Assembly: GCF_016861975.1 (NCBI RefSeq)
Contig: NZ_BOMB01000008.1
Location: 1-64,000, forward strand
Origin: Actinocatenispora rupis
GTDB taxonomy: Bacteria; Actinomycetota; Actinomycetes; Mycobacteriales; Micromonosporaceae
Reading direction: 5' to 3'
Length of the DNA: 64,000 nucleotides
The translations under genes were made by a program, and so were the position numbers. Each line of letters starts with the position of its first letter. The first letter of the stretch is position 1. Shown in pieces: positions 50,487-61,410 of this stretch. The notes below the pieces were generated by a model. It saw nothing but the letters and a program-made list of their open reading frames with translations, ran no database searches and was not told where the DNA came from.

Positions 50487-52304
50487 TCAGCCGATGTGGT
50501 ACGCCTTCACCGCGTTCCGGTACGCCGCCCGGTCCTGCTGGAACGACGCCTCCGGCACCGACAGGTACACCTGGTACGCCGTGCCGTCGACCACCACGAC
50601 CCGCCACAGCGCGTGCCGGTGCTGCCCCTGCGACACCAGCGTGTACTCCAGCTCCGCGCCGTTGTGCCCGCCCAGCGGCACCCCGGTACGCAGCGCGACC
50701 TGGTGGTAGTCCTGGTACTGCGAGTTCAGGCCGTTGCCCGCGTTGCGCAGCAGGTGCGCCGCCGTGCTGTTGTACGACTCGGTGTTGAACCGGATCCACG
50801 CACCGCCGTCGTTCGGGTCCGCGTACTGCCAGAAGGTCTTGCTCGACACGCGCTTCCAACCCTTCGGCACGACCGAGCCGTACCCCGCGTTCGGGTTGGT
50901 GAACTTCGTGCCGGACACGGCGTTCTCCGCCGCGGGCTTCGGCTTGTTCGGGGTCTCGGTGCCGCTGAACACGCCGCTCGCGCCGAGCGCCACCGCGACG
51001 ATCACGATCGCCACCACGGCCGCACCCGCCGCCACCAGCCACGGGCCGAGTCGCCGCCGCGGCCGCTCCTCGTGGTACGCCTGCGCGTACTCCGGCACGT
51101 GGTACTGCTCCGCCGCGACCGGCACCTGCGCCGTTCCGCGCCGCATCTGCGTCGGCTCCCCGTACGGCGGGGCGGAGGCGATCCCCGGCGCCGGCCCACC
51201 CGACATCGGCTGCCCGGACATCGGCTGCCCGGACATCGGCGGGCCGGACATCGGCTGCCCGCTCATCGGGGCACCGCTCATCGGGGCACCGGACATCGGC
51301 GGACCGCTCATCGGCGCGCCCGACATCGGCGCTCCGGACATCGGCGCGCCGGAGACCGGGGCGCCCGCGGCGGGCGCCGACGGGTACGCGGAGGTCTGCG
51401 GTGCGGCCGGGCCACCGGACAGCGGGCCGGCCAGCGCCGCACGCAGCTCGTTCCGGGTACGGGTGACGTCCCAGCGCTGCTGCGGGTCCTTGATCAGCAT
51501 CCCGGACAGGACCGGCCCGAGCGGCCCCGCGTTCCGCGGCGGCTCGGGGTCCTCGTACACCACCGCGTGCATGGTGGACAGCGGGTCGCCGCGGTCGAAC
51601 GGCGGGCGGCCCTCCGCCGCGGTGTAGAGCGTGACGCCCAGCGAGAACAGGTCCGACGGCGGGCCGAAGTCCGCGCCCATCGCCCGCTCCGGCGAGATGT
51701 ACTGCGGGGAGCCGAGCACCATGCCCGGCGTGGTGAGCGCCGCGTTGGTGTCGGTCATGATCCGGGCGACGCCGAAGTCGGTCAGCACGACCCGCCCGTC
51801 CGAGCAGATCAGGACGTTCGCCGGTTTCACGTCGCGGTGCAGTACGCCGGCGGAGTGCGCCGCCTCCAGCGCGCCGAGCACGGACAGCCCGATCTTGGCG
51901 ATGGCCCGCGGGTTGAGCGCGCCGTCGCGGGCGATCATGTCCGCCACGCTGCGCGCCTGCAGCAGCTCCATCACCAGCCAGGGCCGGTCGTTCTCCGTGA
52001 TCACGTCGTACATCCGGACGACGGAGGGGTGCGACAGGCTGGCCGCCGCCCGCGCCTCGCGCAGCGTCCGCTCGTACAGCGCGGCGCGCTCGTCGGCCGG
52101 GATGCCCGGCGGTAGCAGGACCTCCTTGACCGCCACGTCGCGGCGGAGCAGGTCGTCGTGGGCGCGCCAGACGGCGCCCATGCCGCCGGACCCGATCGGT
52201 TCGTGCAGCGTGTACCGGCCGCCGATGCAGGCGCCGGGGGTACCGCGGCTGTCGCTCGGCGCCTGGGGGCCGTCGCCGGGCGGATTGGGGTGTGGGGTGG
52301 TCAC
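50487..52304 (-). CDS. Membrane receptor Ser/Thr protein kinase with pentapeptide repeat linker
   Basis: A 605-residue PASTA-less, Pkn-type kinase. The kinase domain (about 30-290) has GSGGMG, the ATP lysine K60, HRDVKPAN (D158) and DFG (176-178). Residues 314-369 are eleven pentapeptides G(A/P/Q)P(M/V)S, a flexible linker, encoded by 15-bp repeats. A single membrane helix is at about 422-444, and residues 455-605 lie outside ([20 protein letters not shown]), probably a sensor domain of unknown ligand. GTG at 52304. The genes beside it give no clear target. Confidence 0.9.
   Translation of the reverse strand: MTTPHPNPPGDGPQAPSDSRGTPGACIGGRYTLHEPIGSGGMGAVWRAHDDLLRRDVAVKEVLLPPGIPADERAALYERTLREARAAASLSHPSVVRMYDVITENDRPWLVMELLQARSVADMIARDGALNPRAIAKIGLSVLGALEAAHSAGVLHRDVKPANVLICSDGRVVLTDFGVARIMTDTNAALTTPGMVLGSPQYISPERAMGADFGPPSDLFSLGVTLYTAAEGRPPFDRGDPLSTMHAVVYEDPEPPRNAGPLGPVLSGMLIKDPQQRWDVTRTRNELRAALAGPLSGGPAAPQTSAYPSAPAAGAPVSGAPMSGAPMSGAPMSGPPMSGAPMSGAPMSGQPMSGPPMSGQPMSGQPMSGGPAPGIASAPPYGEPTQMRRGTAQVPVAAEQYHVPEYAQAYHEERPRRRLGPWLVAAGAAVVAIVIVAVALGASGVFSGTETPNKPKPAAENAVSGTKFTNPNAGYGSVVPKGWKRVSSKTFWQYADPNDGGAWIRFNTESYNSTAAHLLRNAGNGLNSQYQDYHQVALRTGVPLGGHNGAELEYTLVSQGQHRHALWRVVVVDGTAYQVYLSVPEASFQQDRAAYRNAVKAYHIG
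51198..51365 (-). repeat. 15-bp tandem repeats within the kinase gene
   Basis: Eleven in-frame copies of about 15 bp encode [10 protein letters not shown] or GQPMS (plus one GAPVS) in the cytoplasmic juxtamembrane linker. Repeat number is likely to vary between strains by slippage. Confidence 0.85.
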
Positions 52305-52572
52305 GAGGCGTGTCCTCCGGGAGTCAACCGCTCCACGTCACGGTGCGGCGCCCGGCCCGTGCACGGGGCGTGCAGGGGACCGGAATCCGACGGGGTGTCC
52401 AGTCTGCGGGGCGCGATCCGCCGCCGCGCACCAGGGTGCCCCGAGACCGACGCCGCCATCTCGCCCTCACCTTCCGTCATTCCCCGGGCCACCCGGCGGA
52501 GGGCACCGCCGGCGGTGGTCGGGCGCACACCGGGCCGGTGTGCCGTACGGCCGTGGCGCTTACGATCGGCGC
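52305..52572. other. Intergenic region between kinase and mutase genes
   Basis: No gene is seen in this part of the 477-bp divergent gap. TACGAT at 52561-52566 is a possible -10 for the small open frame that follows. The GC content remains high. Confidence 0.4.
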
Positions 52573-52781
52573 ATGAGCGCAGACCGCAGGCGACGGCCAC
52601 GACTACAGACCGCGTCTCCCGCCGGAGGTCGGAGCGAATCCTCGGTTCCGAGCGCAGACCGGAGGCGACGGCCAAGCGTACTGGTCGTGTCGCGCGCCGC
52701 TGGTGGTCGGTGGCGCGCGTCGATGTCCACCGGCCCACACCGTACGTCGGCGGTGCGACAGTGCCGGTCGGGGGAGTCGCG

Positions 52782-52785
<4 letters not shown>
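52573..52785 (+). CDS. Possible 70-residue Arg-rich small ORF coupled to the mutase gene
   Basis: An open frame of 71 codons whose ATG follows TACGAT by 6 nt and whose stop overlaps the mutase ATG (ATGA, 52782-52785). The product would contain two copies of SADRRRRP 25 residues apart and many Arg and Ser; it resembles no known family. The first bases ATGAGCGCAGA nearly repeat the mutase start ATGAGCGCGGA, so it may have arisen by duplication of the gene start. It could serve only to couple translation. Whether a stable protein is made is unknown. Confidence 0.35.
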
Positions 52786-54365
<1,580 letters not shown>

Positions 54366-54370
54366 CCGGT

Positions 54371-54405
54371 CCGTGCCGGTGGGGGCCGTCTTCCCACCGG
54401 CACGG
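54371..54405 (+). terminator. Terminator-like hairpin after the mutase gene
   Basis: A perfect 13-bp stem (54371-54383 with 54393-54405) with a 9-nt loop, beginning 5 bases after the mutase stop. No T-run. Confidence 0.7.
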
Positions 54406-54970
54406 CCGGACGGTTGGCGCGTCAGCCGGTGTCTGCCGAGCGTGCTCGGAACCTCCCTGCTCACCTGACCGCGCGAACGCGGCAGGTCCCCCGTTGGCGG
54501 ATGAGGGTCTTTTCTGGCCACTTGGCTGGCACCCCACTGCTCCGTCACCGACTGACGCAGCCGAGACATTAGCACATATGTTCGAAAGAGTGGGCCACCG
54601 AGCTGGTCACACTGCGCAGTGCTCTGCGCCGCCCCAGTGATCACTGTCCGTGTACGCGACCGGGTGACGTCGAGCGTGACCGCCGCGTACCTCCGGCGTT
54701 GTACGGGGTGTGAGGTCGGCGTCGCCGCGTCGGACGCGCGGTACGCGAGCGCCGGCCGGGAGGACAGGAAACTGTGGCGCTACGCACGGACAGCGACAGG
54801 ACCCGACCGCAATTCCGGTCGCACAGCGTCATCCGGTTCGGACTAGGATCACGTCCACCGGAACGGCCGCGCCCCACGCGGCCGTACGCGGCCGGCCGAT
54901 GCCGGTGACAGTGCGTACAGACAGTCGTCCCACCCGCCGCTCCACCATCACAGATCGAGACGATCAGACA
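54406..54970. other. Gene-poor 565-bp region with an SOS-box-like palindrome
   Basis: No convincing gene was found on either strand. TAGCAC-ATAT-GTTCGA (54570-54585) resembles the actinobacterial LexA box TCGAAC-N4-GTTCGA with two mismatches in one half. TAGGAT near 54844 may be a -10 for the downstream M20 gene. A short RNA cannot be excluded. Confidence 0.4.
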
Positions 54971-56209
54971 GTGAGTGCATCGACGCTGACCCCCGGCGTG
55001 ACCACCAGGTTCGACCCCGCCGCCGATTCGCTGCCCGCCCTGCTGGACGGCTGGCTCGCGAGTCACCACGGCGAGCTCGTCGCCATCCGCCGACACCTGC
55101 ACGCCCACCCCGACCTGTCCGGGGAGGAGCACCCGACCGCGGCGTACCTGTCGGGGATCCTCGCCGGTGCCGGTCTCGAACCGCGGCTGCTGCCGGCCGG
55201 CAACGGGGTGATCTGCGAGGTCGGCTCGGGCGACCCGGTGGTCGCGCTGCGCGGCGACATCGACGCGCTGCCGATGACCGACGTCAAGGACGTGCCGTAC
55301 CGGTCGACGGTGGACGGGGTGACGCACGCCTGCGGGCACGACGTACACGCGACGGTGGTGGCGGGCGCGGGCCTGGCGCTGGCCGAGCTGGCCGCGGCGG
55401 GGCAGCTGCCGGGCACCGTACGGCTGCTGCTCCAGCCGTCCGAGGAACGGTTCCCGTCGGGCGCGCCGCAGGTCGTGGCCGCGGGCGGGCTGGCCGACGC
55501 GCGGGCGGTGTTCGCGTTCCACTGCGACCCGAAGCTGCCGACCGGGATGATCGGCGTCCGTTCCGGTCCGCTGACCGCCGCCGCCGACATGCTGGAGGTA
55601 CGGCTGTCGGGAACGGGTGGGCACACCGCGCGCCCGCACCTGACCGCCGACGTGGTCAACGCGCTGGCCCGGGTCGTCGTGGACGTACCGGCGCTGCTGA
55701 CCCGGCGCGCCGATCCGCGCGCCGGCCTGTCCGTGGTGTTCGGCGCGGTACACGCCGGCCAGGCGCCGAACGCGATCCCGCGCGAGGGCGTCGCCCGCGC
55801 GACCGTACGGGTGCTGGACCGAGACGCGTGGGGTGACGCACCCGAGCTGATCGACCAGCTCGTCCGCGACGCGGTCGCCGGTACCGGGGCGGACGTCGAG
55901 GTCGACTACACCCGGGGCGTACCGCCGGTGGTGAACGACCGGGCCGCGACCGCGGTGTTCGGTGCCGCGGCCGCCGCCGCGCTCGGCCCGGACCACGTGG
56001 TCGAGGCGCCGATCAGCATGGGCGGTGAGGACTTCGCCTGGTACCTGGAGCACGTGCCCGGCGCGATGGCCCGGCTCGGCGTGGGTCGTCCCGGCGAGCA
56101 GCTCGACCTGCACCAGCCGAACTTCGACGTGGACGAGCAGGCCATCGCCCACGGCGTACGGGTGCTGGTGCACACGGCGCTCGCCGCGCTCGCCGATCCG
56201 TCGCTGTGA
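54971..56209 (+). CDS. M20-family amidohydrolase
   Basis: A 412-residue metallo-amidohydrolase of the N-acyl-amino-acid/IAA-amino acid hydrolase group (M20D). The dinuclear metal ligands are visible in HACGHDVHA, in LQPSEERFPSG (Glu pair) and in ISMGGEDFAWYL near the end. RRHLHAHPDLSGEEHPTA at the start is typical. It should remove acyl groups from amino acids or split related amides. Cytoplasmic. GTG at 54971. The gene stands alone with its own promoter region upstream. Confidence 0.9.
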   Translation: MSASTLTPGVTTRFDPAADSLPALLDGWLASHHGELVAIRRHLHAHPDLSGEEHPTAAYLSGILAGAGLEPRLLPAGNGVICEVGSGDPVVALRGDIDALPMTDVKDVPYRSTVDGVTHACGHDVHATVVAGAGLALAELAAAGQLPGTVRLLLQPSEERFPSGAPQVVAAGGLADARAVFAFHCDPKLPTGMIGVRSGPLTAAADMLEVRLSGTGGHTARPHLTADVVNALARVVVDVPALLTRRADPRAGLSVVFGAVHAGQAPNAIPREGVARATVRVLDRDAWGDAPELIDQLVRDAVAGTGADVEVDYTRGVPPVVNDRAATAVFGAAAAAALGPDHVVEAPISMGGEDFAWYLEHVPGAMARLGVGRPGEQLDLHQPNFDVDEQAIAHGVRVLVHTALAALADPSL

Positions 56210-56248
56210 TCCGTGGGCGGTGCGCCGCCCGCGGGGTAGAACGGACGC

Positions 56249-56887
56249 ATGAGGCTGATCCGGTACGCGCACGCCTGTGTCCGCCTGGAGTCGGCGGCCG
56301 GCGTGCTGGTGTTCGACCCGAGCGGCTTCGCCGGTCCGGAGGCGTTGACGGGCGCCGATGTGGTGCTCGTCAGCCACGGCCACTTCGACCACGTCGACCC
56401 TGACCTGCTGCGTACTGCGGGGGCGGGGTTGCGGGTGTGGGCGCCGGCACCGGTCGTCGCGGAGCTGCCGGATCTGGGCGGCCGGGCGAGCGTGGTGGGG
56501 CCGGGGGAGACGTTCGACGCGGCCGGCTACCGGGTCCGGACGTACGGCGGGACGCACGCGCGGGTGCATCCGCACCTGCTGCCCGATCCGGCCGTACCGT
56601 TCGTGCCGAACGTGGGGTACCTCGTCGACGGCGTGTACCACCCGGGTGACGCGCTGGTCGCGCCGGACGCGCCGGTGCGGACGCTGCTGCTGCCGGTCAG
56701 CGGCCCGTGGCTGAAGGTGGCGGAGGCGGTGGACTTCGCCCGCGCGGTCGGCGCCGAGCGTACGGTGCCGATCCACGACGCGATCAACTCCGAGCTCGGC
56801 AACCAGGTCGTGGACCGTACGCTCCGGGCGTTGCTGCCGGACACCGACTACCGGCGGCTCGCCCCCGGCGAGTCCATCGAGCTGTGA
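56249..56887 (+). CDS. Metallo-beta-lactamase-fold hydrolase
   Basis: A 212-residue MBL-fold protein of the UlaG-like/L-ascorbate lactonase-like group. The metal motif is SHGHFDHVD, with further histidines in GGTHARVHP and an Asp in GVYHPGDALVAP; IPIHD-like TVPIHDAINSELG ends the domain. Substrate unknown. ATG at 56249 follows TAGAAC by 6 nt, suggesting a leaderless transcript. It converges on the cyclotransferase-like gene, 7 bases apart. Confidence 0.87.
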   Translation: MRLIRYAHACVRLESAAGVLVFDPSGFAGPEALTGADVVLVSHGHFDHVDPDLLRTAGAGLRVWAPAPVVAELPDLGGRASVVGPGETFDAAGYRVRTYGGTHARVHPHLLPDPAVPFVPNVGYLVDGVYHPGDALVAPDAPVRTLLLPVSGPWLKVAEAVDFARAVGAERTVPIHDAINSELGNQVVDRTLRALLPDTDYRRLAPGESIEL

Positions 56888-56894
56888 CGGGTCG

Positions 56895-57338
56895 TCAGAG
56901 CGCCGGGCGGGAGCGGATCGCCTTCACGTAGTCGTCCGGGGCGCCGGCCTTCTCGGCGGCGTCCGCGACGAGCTGCACGTGCAGGCTGCTCGGCAGCCCA
57001 CCCTCGTACGCGTCGAGCACGTGCACCCGGGCGATCTTGTCGCCGTCGAGCGCCGCGACCCGGACCCGGAGCTTCCGGTACAGGGAGCTGGTGACGCCCT
57101 CCCACCGGTCGAGCGCCGACTCGTCGAACGCGTGCAGGTCGTACAGCGCGACGAAGACCCGGTCGTCGGGGTCCTCGACGATGGTGGCCAGCGGCCCGTC
57201 CTGCCAGCCGAGTTCGGCGCCGCCGAAGGTGAGGCGCCAACCCTCCAACCACCCGGTACCCACCAGCGGGGAGTGCGGGCAGCGCTCCCGCATCAGGGCG
57301 GGATCGAGATTCGAGCCGTACGCGGCGTAGAGCGACAC
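56895..57338 (-). CDS. Gamma-glutamylcyclotransferase-like protein
   Basis: A 147-residue protein of the GGCT/AIG2-like fold. YAAYGSNLDPALM is the substrate-binding loop and YDLHAFDESALDRWEGV contains the likely catalytic Glu. Members cyclise gamma-glutamyl peptides to 5-oxoproline or act on related amides; here the substrate is unknown. GTG at 57338 has TATCGT on the minus strand 8 nt upstream, leaderless-like. Confidence 0.85.
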   Translation of the reverse strand: MSLYAAYGSNLDPALMRERCPHSPLVGTGWLEGWRLTFGGAELGWQDGPLATIVEDPDDRVFVALYDLHAFDESALDRWEGVTSSLYRKLRVRVAALDGDKIARVHVLDAYEGGLPSSLHVQLVADAAEKAGAPDDYVKAIRSRPAL

Positions 57339-57513
57339 GGGAAAGCACGATAGTCGGGCGAAGCCCGCCGGCGCGGAAACTGGCCGCAACATCACCCGCA
57401 CATCCCATCTTTCGGTACGTGGACGGGGCGTTCCGGGAACCCCGGCGTGGCTGTGGCACCCCTCGCAGGAGGAGAATGCGGAGGTCTTCCCACACGTCAG
57501 CGGATCGGAGTTC

Positions 57514-58908
57514 GTGGTGGCACGCATCGTCATCGTCGGGGGCGGCCCGGCCGGGTACGAGGCGGCCCTCGTCGCCGCGCAGCTCGGCGCCGACGTCACG
57601 CTGGTCGAGCGGGACGGCGTCGGCGGGGCGTGCGTACTGTCGGACTGCGTGCCCAGCAAGACGTTCATCGCCTCGTCGGACGTGGTGACCGCGTTCCGCG
57701 GGGCCGGCACGCTCGGCGTCCGGACCGAGGCCGCGCACGTGGACGCGCCGGCCGTGCACGGTCGGGTGAAGCGGCTGGCCGCGGCGCAGTCCGAGGACAT
57801 CCACGACAAGGTGGCCAAGTCGGGCGTCGAGGTCGTCACCGGTACGGCCCGGCTCGCCGAGGACACCCTCGGCCACACCCACCGGGTACGGATCACGCCG
57901 CGGGACGGCGGGGAGTACTTCGTGGACACCGACGTGGTGCTGCTCGCCACCGGGGCCACCCCGCGGGTGCTGCCCGACGCGCGCCCCGACGGGGAACGGA
58001 TCCTCACCTGGCGCCAGGTGTACGACCTGGACGAACTGCCCGAGAAGCTCATCGTCGTCGGCTCCGGCGTGACCGGCGCCGAGTTCGCCTCCGCGTACCT
58101 GGCGATGGGGGTGGACGTGACGCTCGTGTCCAGCCGCGACCGCGTGCTGCCGACCGAGGACGCCGACGCCGCCGCCGCCCTGGAGGCGGTGTGGCGGGAG
58201 CGCGGCATGACCGTGCTGAACCGGTCCCGCGCGGCGAGCGTGCGCCGCGACGGCGACGGCGTACGGGTGGAGCTGACCGACGGGCGCGTCGTACACGGCA
58301 GCCACGCGCTGATGACCGTCGGCTCGGTGCCGAACACCGCCGGCCTCGGGCTGGAGGAGTACGGGGTGGAGCTGGGGCGCGGCGGCTTCGTCGCCGTCGA
58401 CCGCGTCTCCCGTACCAACGTGCCGGGGATCTACGCGGCGGGCGACTGCACCGGCCTGATGATGCTCGCCTCGGTCGCCGGCATGCAGGGCCGCATCGCC
58501 ATGTGGCACGCGCTCGGCGAGGCCGTGCAGCCGCTGCGGATGTCCACCGTCTCGGCGAACGTGTTCACCGCCCCCGAGATCGCCACCGTCGGCGCCTCGC
58601 AGGCGGCCGTCGACTCCGGCAAGGTACCGGCGCGGACCGTCACGCTGCCGCTGCGTACGAACCCGCGGGCGAAGATGACAGGCATCCGGGACGGCTTCGT
58701 GAAGCTGTTCTGCCGGCCCGCGTCCGGCCTGGTCGTCGGCGGGGTGGTCGTCGCGCCGCAGGCCAGCGAACTGATCCTGCCGATCGCGCTGGCCATCGAG
58801 CACCACCTGTCCGTACAGCAGCTCGCGCAGACCATCACCATCTACCCGTCGCTGTCCGGCTCTCTCGCCGAGGCCGCCCGCCAGCTCATGCAGCACGAGT
58901 TCGACTGA
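57514..58908 (+). CDS. lpdA: LpdA-like NAD(P)H quinone reductase (flavoprotein disulfide reductase family)
   Basis: A 464-residue flavoprotein similar to mycobacterial Rv3303c. FAD binding is at IVIVGGGPAGYEAALVAAQL, NAD(P) binding at IVVGSGVTGAEFASAYL, and the second FAD motif at GIYAAGDCTG. The redox segment GGACVLSDCVPSK has both cysteines four residues apart. The expected C-terminal His-Glu pair of lipoamide dehydrogenase is not seen (end YPSLSGSLAEAARQLM), which favours a quinone reductase. Start GTG at 57514; a second GTG at 57517 is better spaced from GGAG. Confidence 0.88.
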   Translation: MVARIVIVGGGPAGYEAALVAAQLGADVTLVERDGVGGACVLSDCVPSKTFIASSDVVTAFRGAGTLGVRTEAAHVDAPAVHGRVKRLAAAQSEDIHDKVAKSGVEVVTGTARLAEDTLGHTHRVRITPRDGGEYFVDTDVVLLATGATPRVLPDARPDGERILTWRQVYDLDELPEKLIVVGSGVTGAEFASAYLAMGVDVTLVSSRDRVLPTEDADAAAALEAVWRERGMTVLNRSRAASVRRDGDGVRVELTDGRVVHGSHALMTVGSVPNTAGLGLEEYGVELGRGGFVAVDRVSRTNVPGIYAAGDCTGLMMLASVAGMQGRIAMWHALGEAVQPLRMSTVSANVFTAPEIATVGASQAAVDSGKVPARTVTLPLRTNPRAKMTGIRDGFVKLFCRPASGLVVGGVVVAPQASELILPIALAIEHHLSVQQLAQTITIYPSLSGSLAEAARQLMQHEFD

Positions 58909-58914
58909 CCCACC

Positions 58915-59240
58915 GCCGAACCGTTGTCGCGCAACGGTTTCCCGCGTCGCCGATGCCGCGGCTCCCTGTTGGGCGTGTGCCGGTACCCGAGGTCGATGTC
59001 GTTGCCGCGCAACGATGTTGGCGTGCGGGTGTGTGATGTCCGCTCGGTGTGTGGCGTCGAGGTGGGCGCGTGGCGGTGGGTTCTTGGGGGTGACTGTCGA
59101 GGCGCACGGTGACCGTACGGTTCGGATTGTTGTCGTTGCGGAGCGTTCGATTGTCCCATTGTTGAACAGTTGGTGCCGTGCAACGGTTCCCCGGGGTACG
59201 CGGAAGGGCGCCGAACCGTTGGCGCGCAACGGTTTCCGGA
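58915..59240. repeat. Palindrome cluster and AT-rich element, copy 3, between convergent genes
   Basis: The 349-bp gap between lpdA and the HxlR gene holds two near-identical palindromes, AACCGTTGTCGCGCAACGGTTT (split: AACCGTTG-TCGCG-CAACGGTTT, 58919-58940) and the same with one base changed (59214-59235). Partial copies are near 59000 and 59176. Between them at about 59124-59173 is an AT-rich stretch with GATTGTCCCATTGTTGAACAG related to the elements at 9452 and 42595. No gene is seen. Confidence 0.75.
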
Positions 59241-59257
59241 AAGGGCGCACCGTAACG

Positions 59258-59605
59258 TCAGGTGTCGGCGCCCCACTGCCACATCGCGTGCAGGACGGGG
59301 ACGAGGGCGGCGCCGCGGTCGGTGAGGTCGTAGCGCACGCGCGCCGGCCACCCGGGCGTACGGTGCCGGGAGAGTACGCCGGCGGCGGTGAGCTGGGCGA
59401 GCCGGTCGGCGAGGACCTTGTCGGACAGGGCCGGCAGTGCCGCCGCGACCTCGCCGAACGTACGCGGGCCGGCGCGGAACTGGTCGATCACCAGCGGCGT
59501 CCACCGCCCGCGGAGTACGCCGAGGGTGACCTCGACGGGGCAGTCGGGCTCGGGGCGCGGATCGGTGCCGGTGCACAGCATGTCACTGACCGTTTGGTGA
59601 GCCAC
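59258..59605 (-). CDS. HxlR-family transcriptional regulator
   Basis: A 115-residue winged-helix regulator. CPVEVTLGVLRGRWTPLVID is the HxlR start with a conserved Cys that often senses redox or electrophiles; AALPALSDKVLADRLAQLTAAGV is the recognition region. It probably controls the divergent MBL hydrolase gene (position). GTG at 59605 follows AGGAGG at 7 nt; an ATG at 59581 is possible but lacks a site. Confidence 0.9.
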   Translation of the reverse strand: MAHQTVSDMLCTGTDPRPEPDCPVEVTLGVLRGRWTPLVIDQFRAGPRTFGEVAAALPALSDKVLADRLAQLTAAGVLSRHRTPGWPARVRYDLTDRGAALVPVLHAMWQWGADT

Positions 59606-59687
59606 GGGGGCGCCTCCTAGCGTCGGGATGCACGCGCCGGCACCGCTGTCGGGCCGTCCGCGCGTCCACTCCTACCAGGGGGAACCC

Positions 59688-60461
59688 ATGCGCATCCACC
59701 ATCTCGACTGCGGCACGATGCGGACGCTGCCGGCGCCCGCGGGGCTGGACCCGCTGCCGGCCGTCGCGCACTGCCTGCTCGTCGAGACCGACACCGACCT
59801 GGTACTCGTCGACACCGGGTTCGGTCTCCTCGACGTACGCGAGCCGGATGTGCTCGGCGCGGAGTTCCGCGGCTGGGCGCAGCCCCGGCTCGACCCCGAC
59901 CGCACCGCGGTACGCCAGCTCGCGCGGCTCGGCCTCGACCCGGCCGACGTACGGCACGTGGTGCCGACGCATCTGCACGTGGACCACTCCGGCGGGCTGC
60001 CGGACTTCCCGTACGCGACCGTGCACGTGGCCGCCGCCGAACTCGCGTCCGCGGGTGAGCACCCGCACTGGGCGCACGGCCCGCGGTGGCAGCCGTACGA
60101 GGAGGGTGGTGAGCCCTGGTTCGGCTTCGCTACGGCGAAGCAGCCCGCGGGCCTGCCCGACGGGATCCGGCTGGTGCCGCTCGCCGGGCACACCCCGGGC
60201 CACACCGCCGTGGCGGTACGCGACGGCGACGGCTGGCTGCTGCACGCCGGCGACGCGTACTTCTTCCACGGGGAGCTGCGCCGGCCGGCCGTACCCGGAC
60301 CGCCGGAACTGGACGCGCTCCAGTCCCGCGCCGAGCACGACCGGGCGCGGCGCCTCGCGTACAACGAGCGGCTGGCCGCGCTGGTCGCCGACGAGCCGGG
60401 CGTCACCGTGGTCTGCGCACACGACCCGTGGGAGTACGCGGGGCTCAGCGGTAGCCGGTGA
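59688..60461 (+). CDS. Metallo-beta-lactamase-fold hydrolase, lactonase-like
   Basis: A 257-residue MBL protein. The metal motif is PTHLHVDHSGG, with other ligands in LAGHTPGHTAV and HAGDAYFF; the ordering fits N-acyl-homoserine lactonase-like enzymes and their relatives. Substrate unknown. ATG at 59688 follows AGGGGGAA. Its 3' end overlaps the 3' end of the convergent SDR gene by 17 bases. Confidence 0.87.
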   Translation: MRIHHLDCGTMRTLPAPAGLDPLPAVAHCLLVETDTDLVLVDTGFGLLDVREPDVLGAEFRGWAQPRLDPDRTAVRQLARLGLDPADVRHVVPTHLHVDHSGGLPDFPYATVHVAAAELASAGEHPHWAHGPRWQPYEEGGEPWFGFATAKQPAGLPDGIRLVPLAGHTPGHTAVAVRDGDGWLLHAGDAYFFHGELRRPAVPGPPELDALQSRAEHDRARRLAYNERLAALVADEPGVTVVCAHDPWEYAGLSGSR

Positions 60462-61374
60462 CGTCGGCGGGCTTGCCGGCCCACTCGACCTCCGCGATGT
60501 AGCGCCACGCGTCCGGCTGCGACCCGTCCACGTCGGTGAACCCGTACTCCCGGGCGAGCTGGCCGCTGGACAGCGATTGGCCGTGCCAGCGCGCCACGTC
60601 CGGGTCGGTGGCGAGCGCGGCGACGGCGCGCCCCACGTACCGGGGGGACTCGGAGATGGCGAAGTGCGGCTGGTCGACCGTCGCGTCCCGCCACGTCTCC
60701 TCGGTGACGCCGAACCCGGCGAGCATCGCCTCGGAGCGCAGCCAGCCCGGCGTCAACGCCACCACCGTCGTCGCGTACTCCCGCAGCTCGTACGCCTGGG
60801 CGACGGCGAGCCGGAGCACCGACCACTTGGCGAGGTCGTAGTAGAGGGAGGTGCCCCGGCGGAAGTCGGCGTTCGACTCGGCGGTGCCGTCGGTCATCTC
60901 GACGACGAGGCCGCCCGGGTGCCGGATCATCAGCGGCAGCGCGAAATGGCTGGTCACGATGTGCGTGTCGACGCCGTTGTGCAGCTGGCGCAGCCCGTCC
61001 GCCAGGGAGTGCTGCCACACCGGGGCGTCCCAGTCGAGGAGATGGTCGCCGCCCCAGACGTCGTTCACGAGTACGTCGAGGCGGCCGTGGTCGGCGTCGA
61101 TGCGTTCGACGAGCGCACGTACCTGGTCGGGGTCGGTGTGGTCGACGCGGACCGGGATCCCGTGCCCGCCGGCCGCGTCGACCAGCGCGGCGGTCTCCTC
61201 GATCGTCTCCGGCCGGTCCACCTCGGAACGGTGCCCGCCGTCCCGCGCGCTGGACCGGCCGGTCACGTACACGGTGGCGCCGGTGGTGCCGAGTTCCGTC
61301 GCGATGCCCCGGCCCGCGCCCCGGGTCGCCCCCGCGACCAGCGCCACCCTGCCGGTGTTCTGCTCCGTTGTCAT
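60445..61374 (-). CDS. Short-chain dehydrogenase/reductase
   Basis: A 309-residue NAD(P)-dependent oxidoreductase. Cofactor loop GATRGAGRGIA, RSSARDGG after strand 2, and the catalytic Tyr-Lys in SLYYDLAKWSVLRL. LNDVWGG-like VLVNDVWGGDHLL replaces the common NNAG, as in some longer SDRs. Third in a run of AraC, VOC and SDR genes on this strand. An 11-bp inverted repeat overlaps its ATG (61374). Confidence 0.9.
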   Translation of the reverse strand: MTTEQNTGRVALVAGATRGAGRGIATELGTTGATVYVTGRSSARDGGHRSEVDRPETIEETAALVDAAGGHGIPVRVDHTDPDQVRALVERIDADHGRLDVLVNDVWGGDHLLDWDAPVWQHSLADGLRQLHNGVDTHIVTSHFALPLMIRHPGGLVVEMTDGTAESNADFRRGTSLYYDLAKWSVLRLAVAQAYELREYATTVVALTPGWLRSEAMLAGFGVTEETWRDATVDQPHFAISESPRYVGRAVAALATDPDVARWHGQSLSSGQLAREYGFTDVDGSQPDAWRYIAEVEWAGKPADVTGYR

Positions 61375-61405
61375 GCCGACCAGCGTGCCCGGCCGGCATG
61401 ACAAC
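61367..61405. promoter_or_regulatory. Inverted repeat overlapping the SDR start codon
   Basis: GTTGTCATGCC (61367-61377) and GGCATGACAAC (61395-61405) form a perfect 11-bp inverted repeat with a 17-base spacer. It covers the SDR ATG and reaches to 5 bases from the VOC stop. It may be an operator or a hairpin affecting translation of the SDR. Confidence 0.5.
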
Positions 61406-61410
61406 CCGTG

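Noticed and set aside
54366-54600. Minus-strand gene starting in the SOS-like site
   Set aside because: The frame encodes a low-quality sequence running antisense into the mutase gene and matches nothing familiar.
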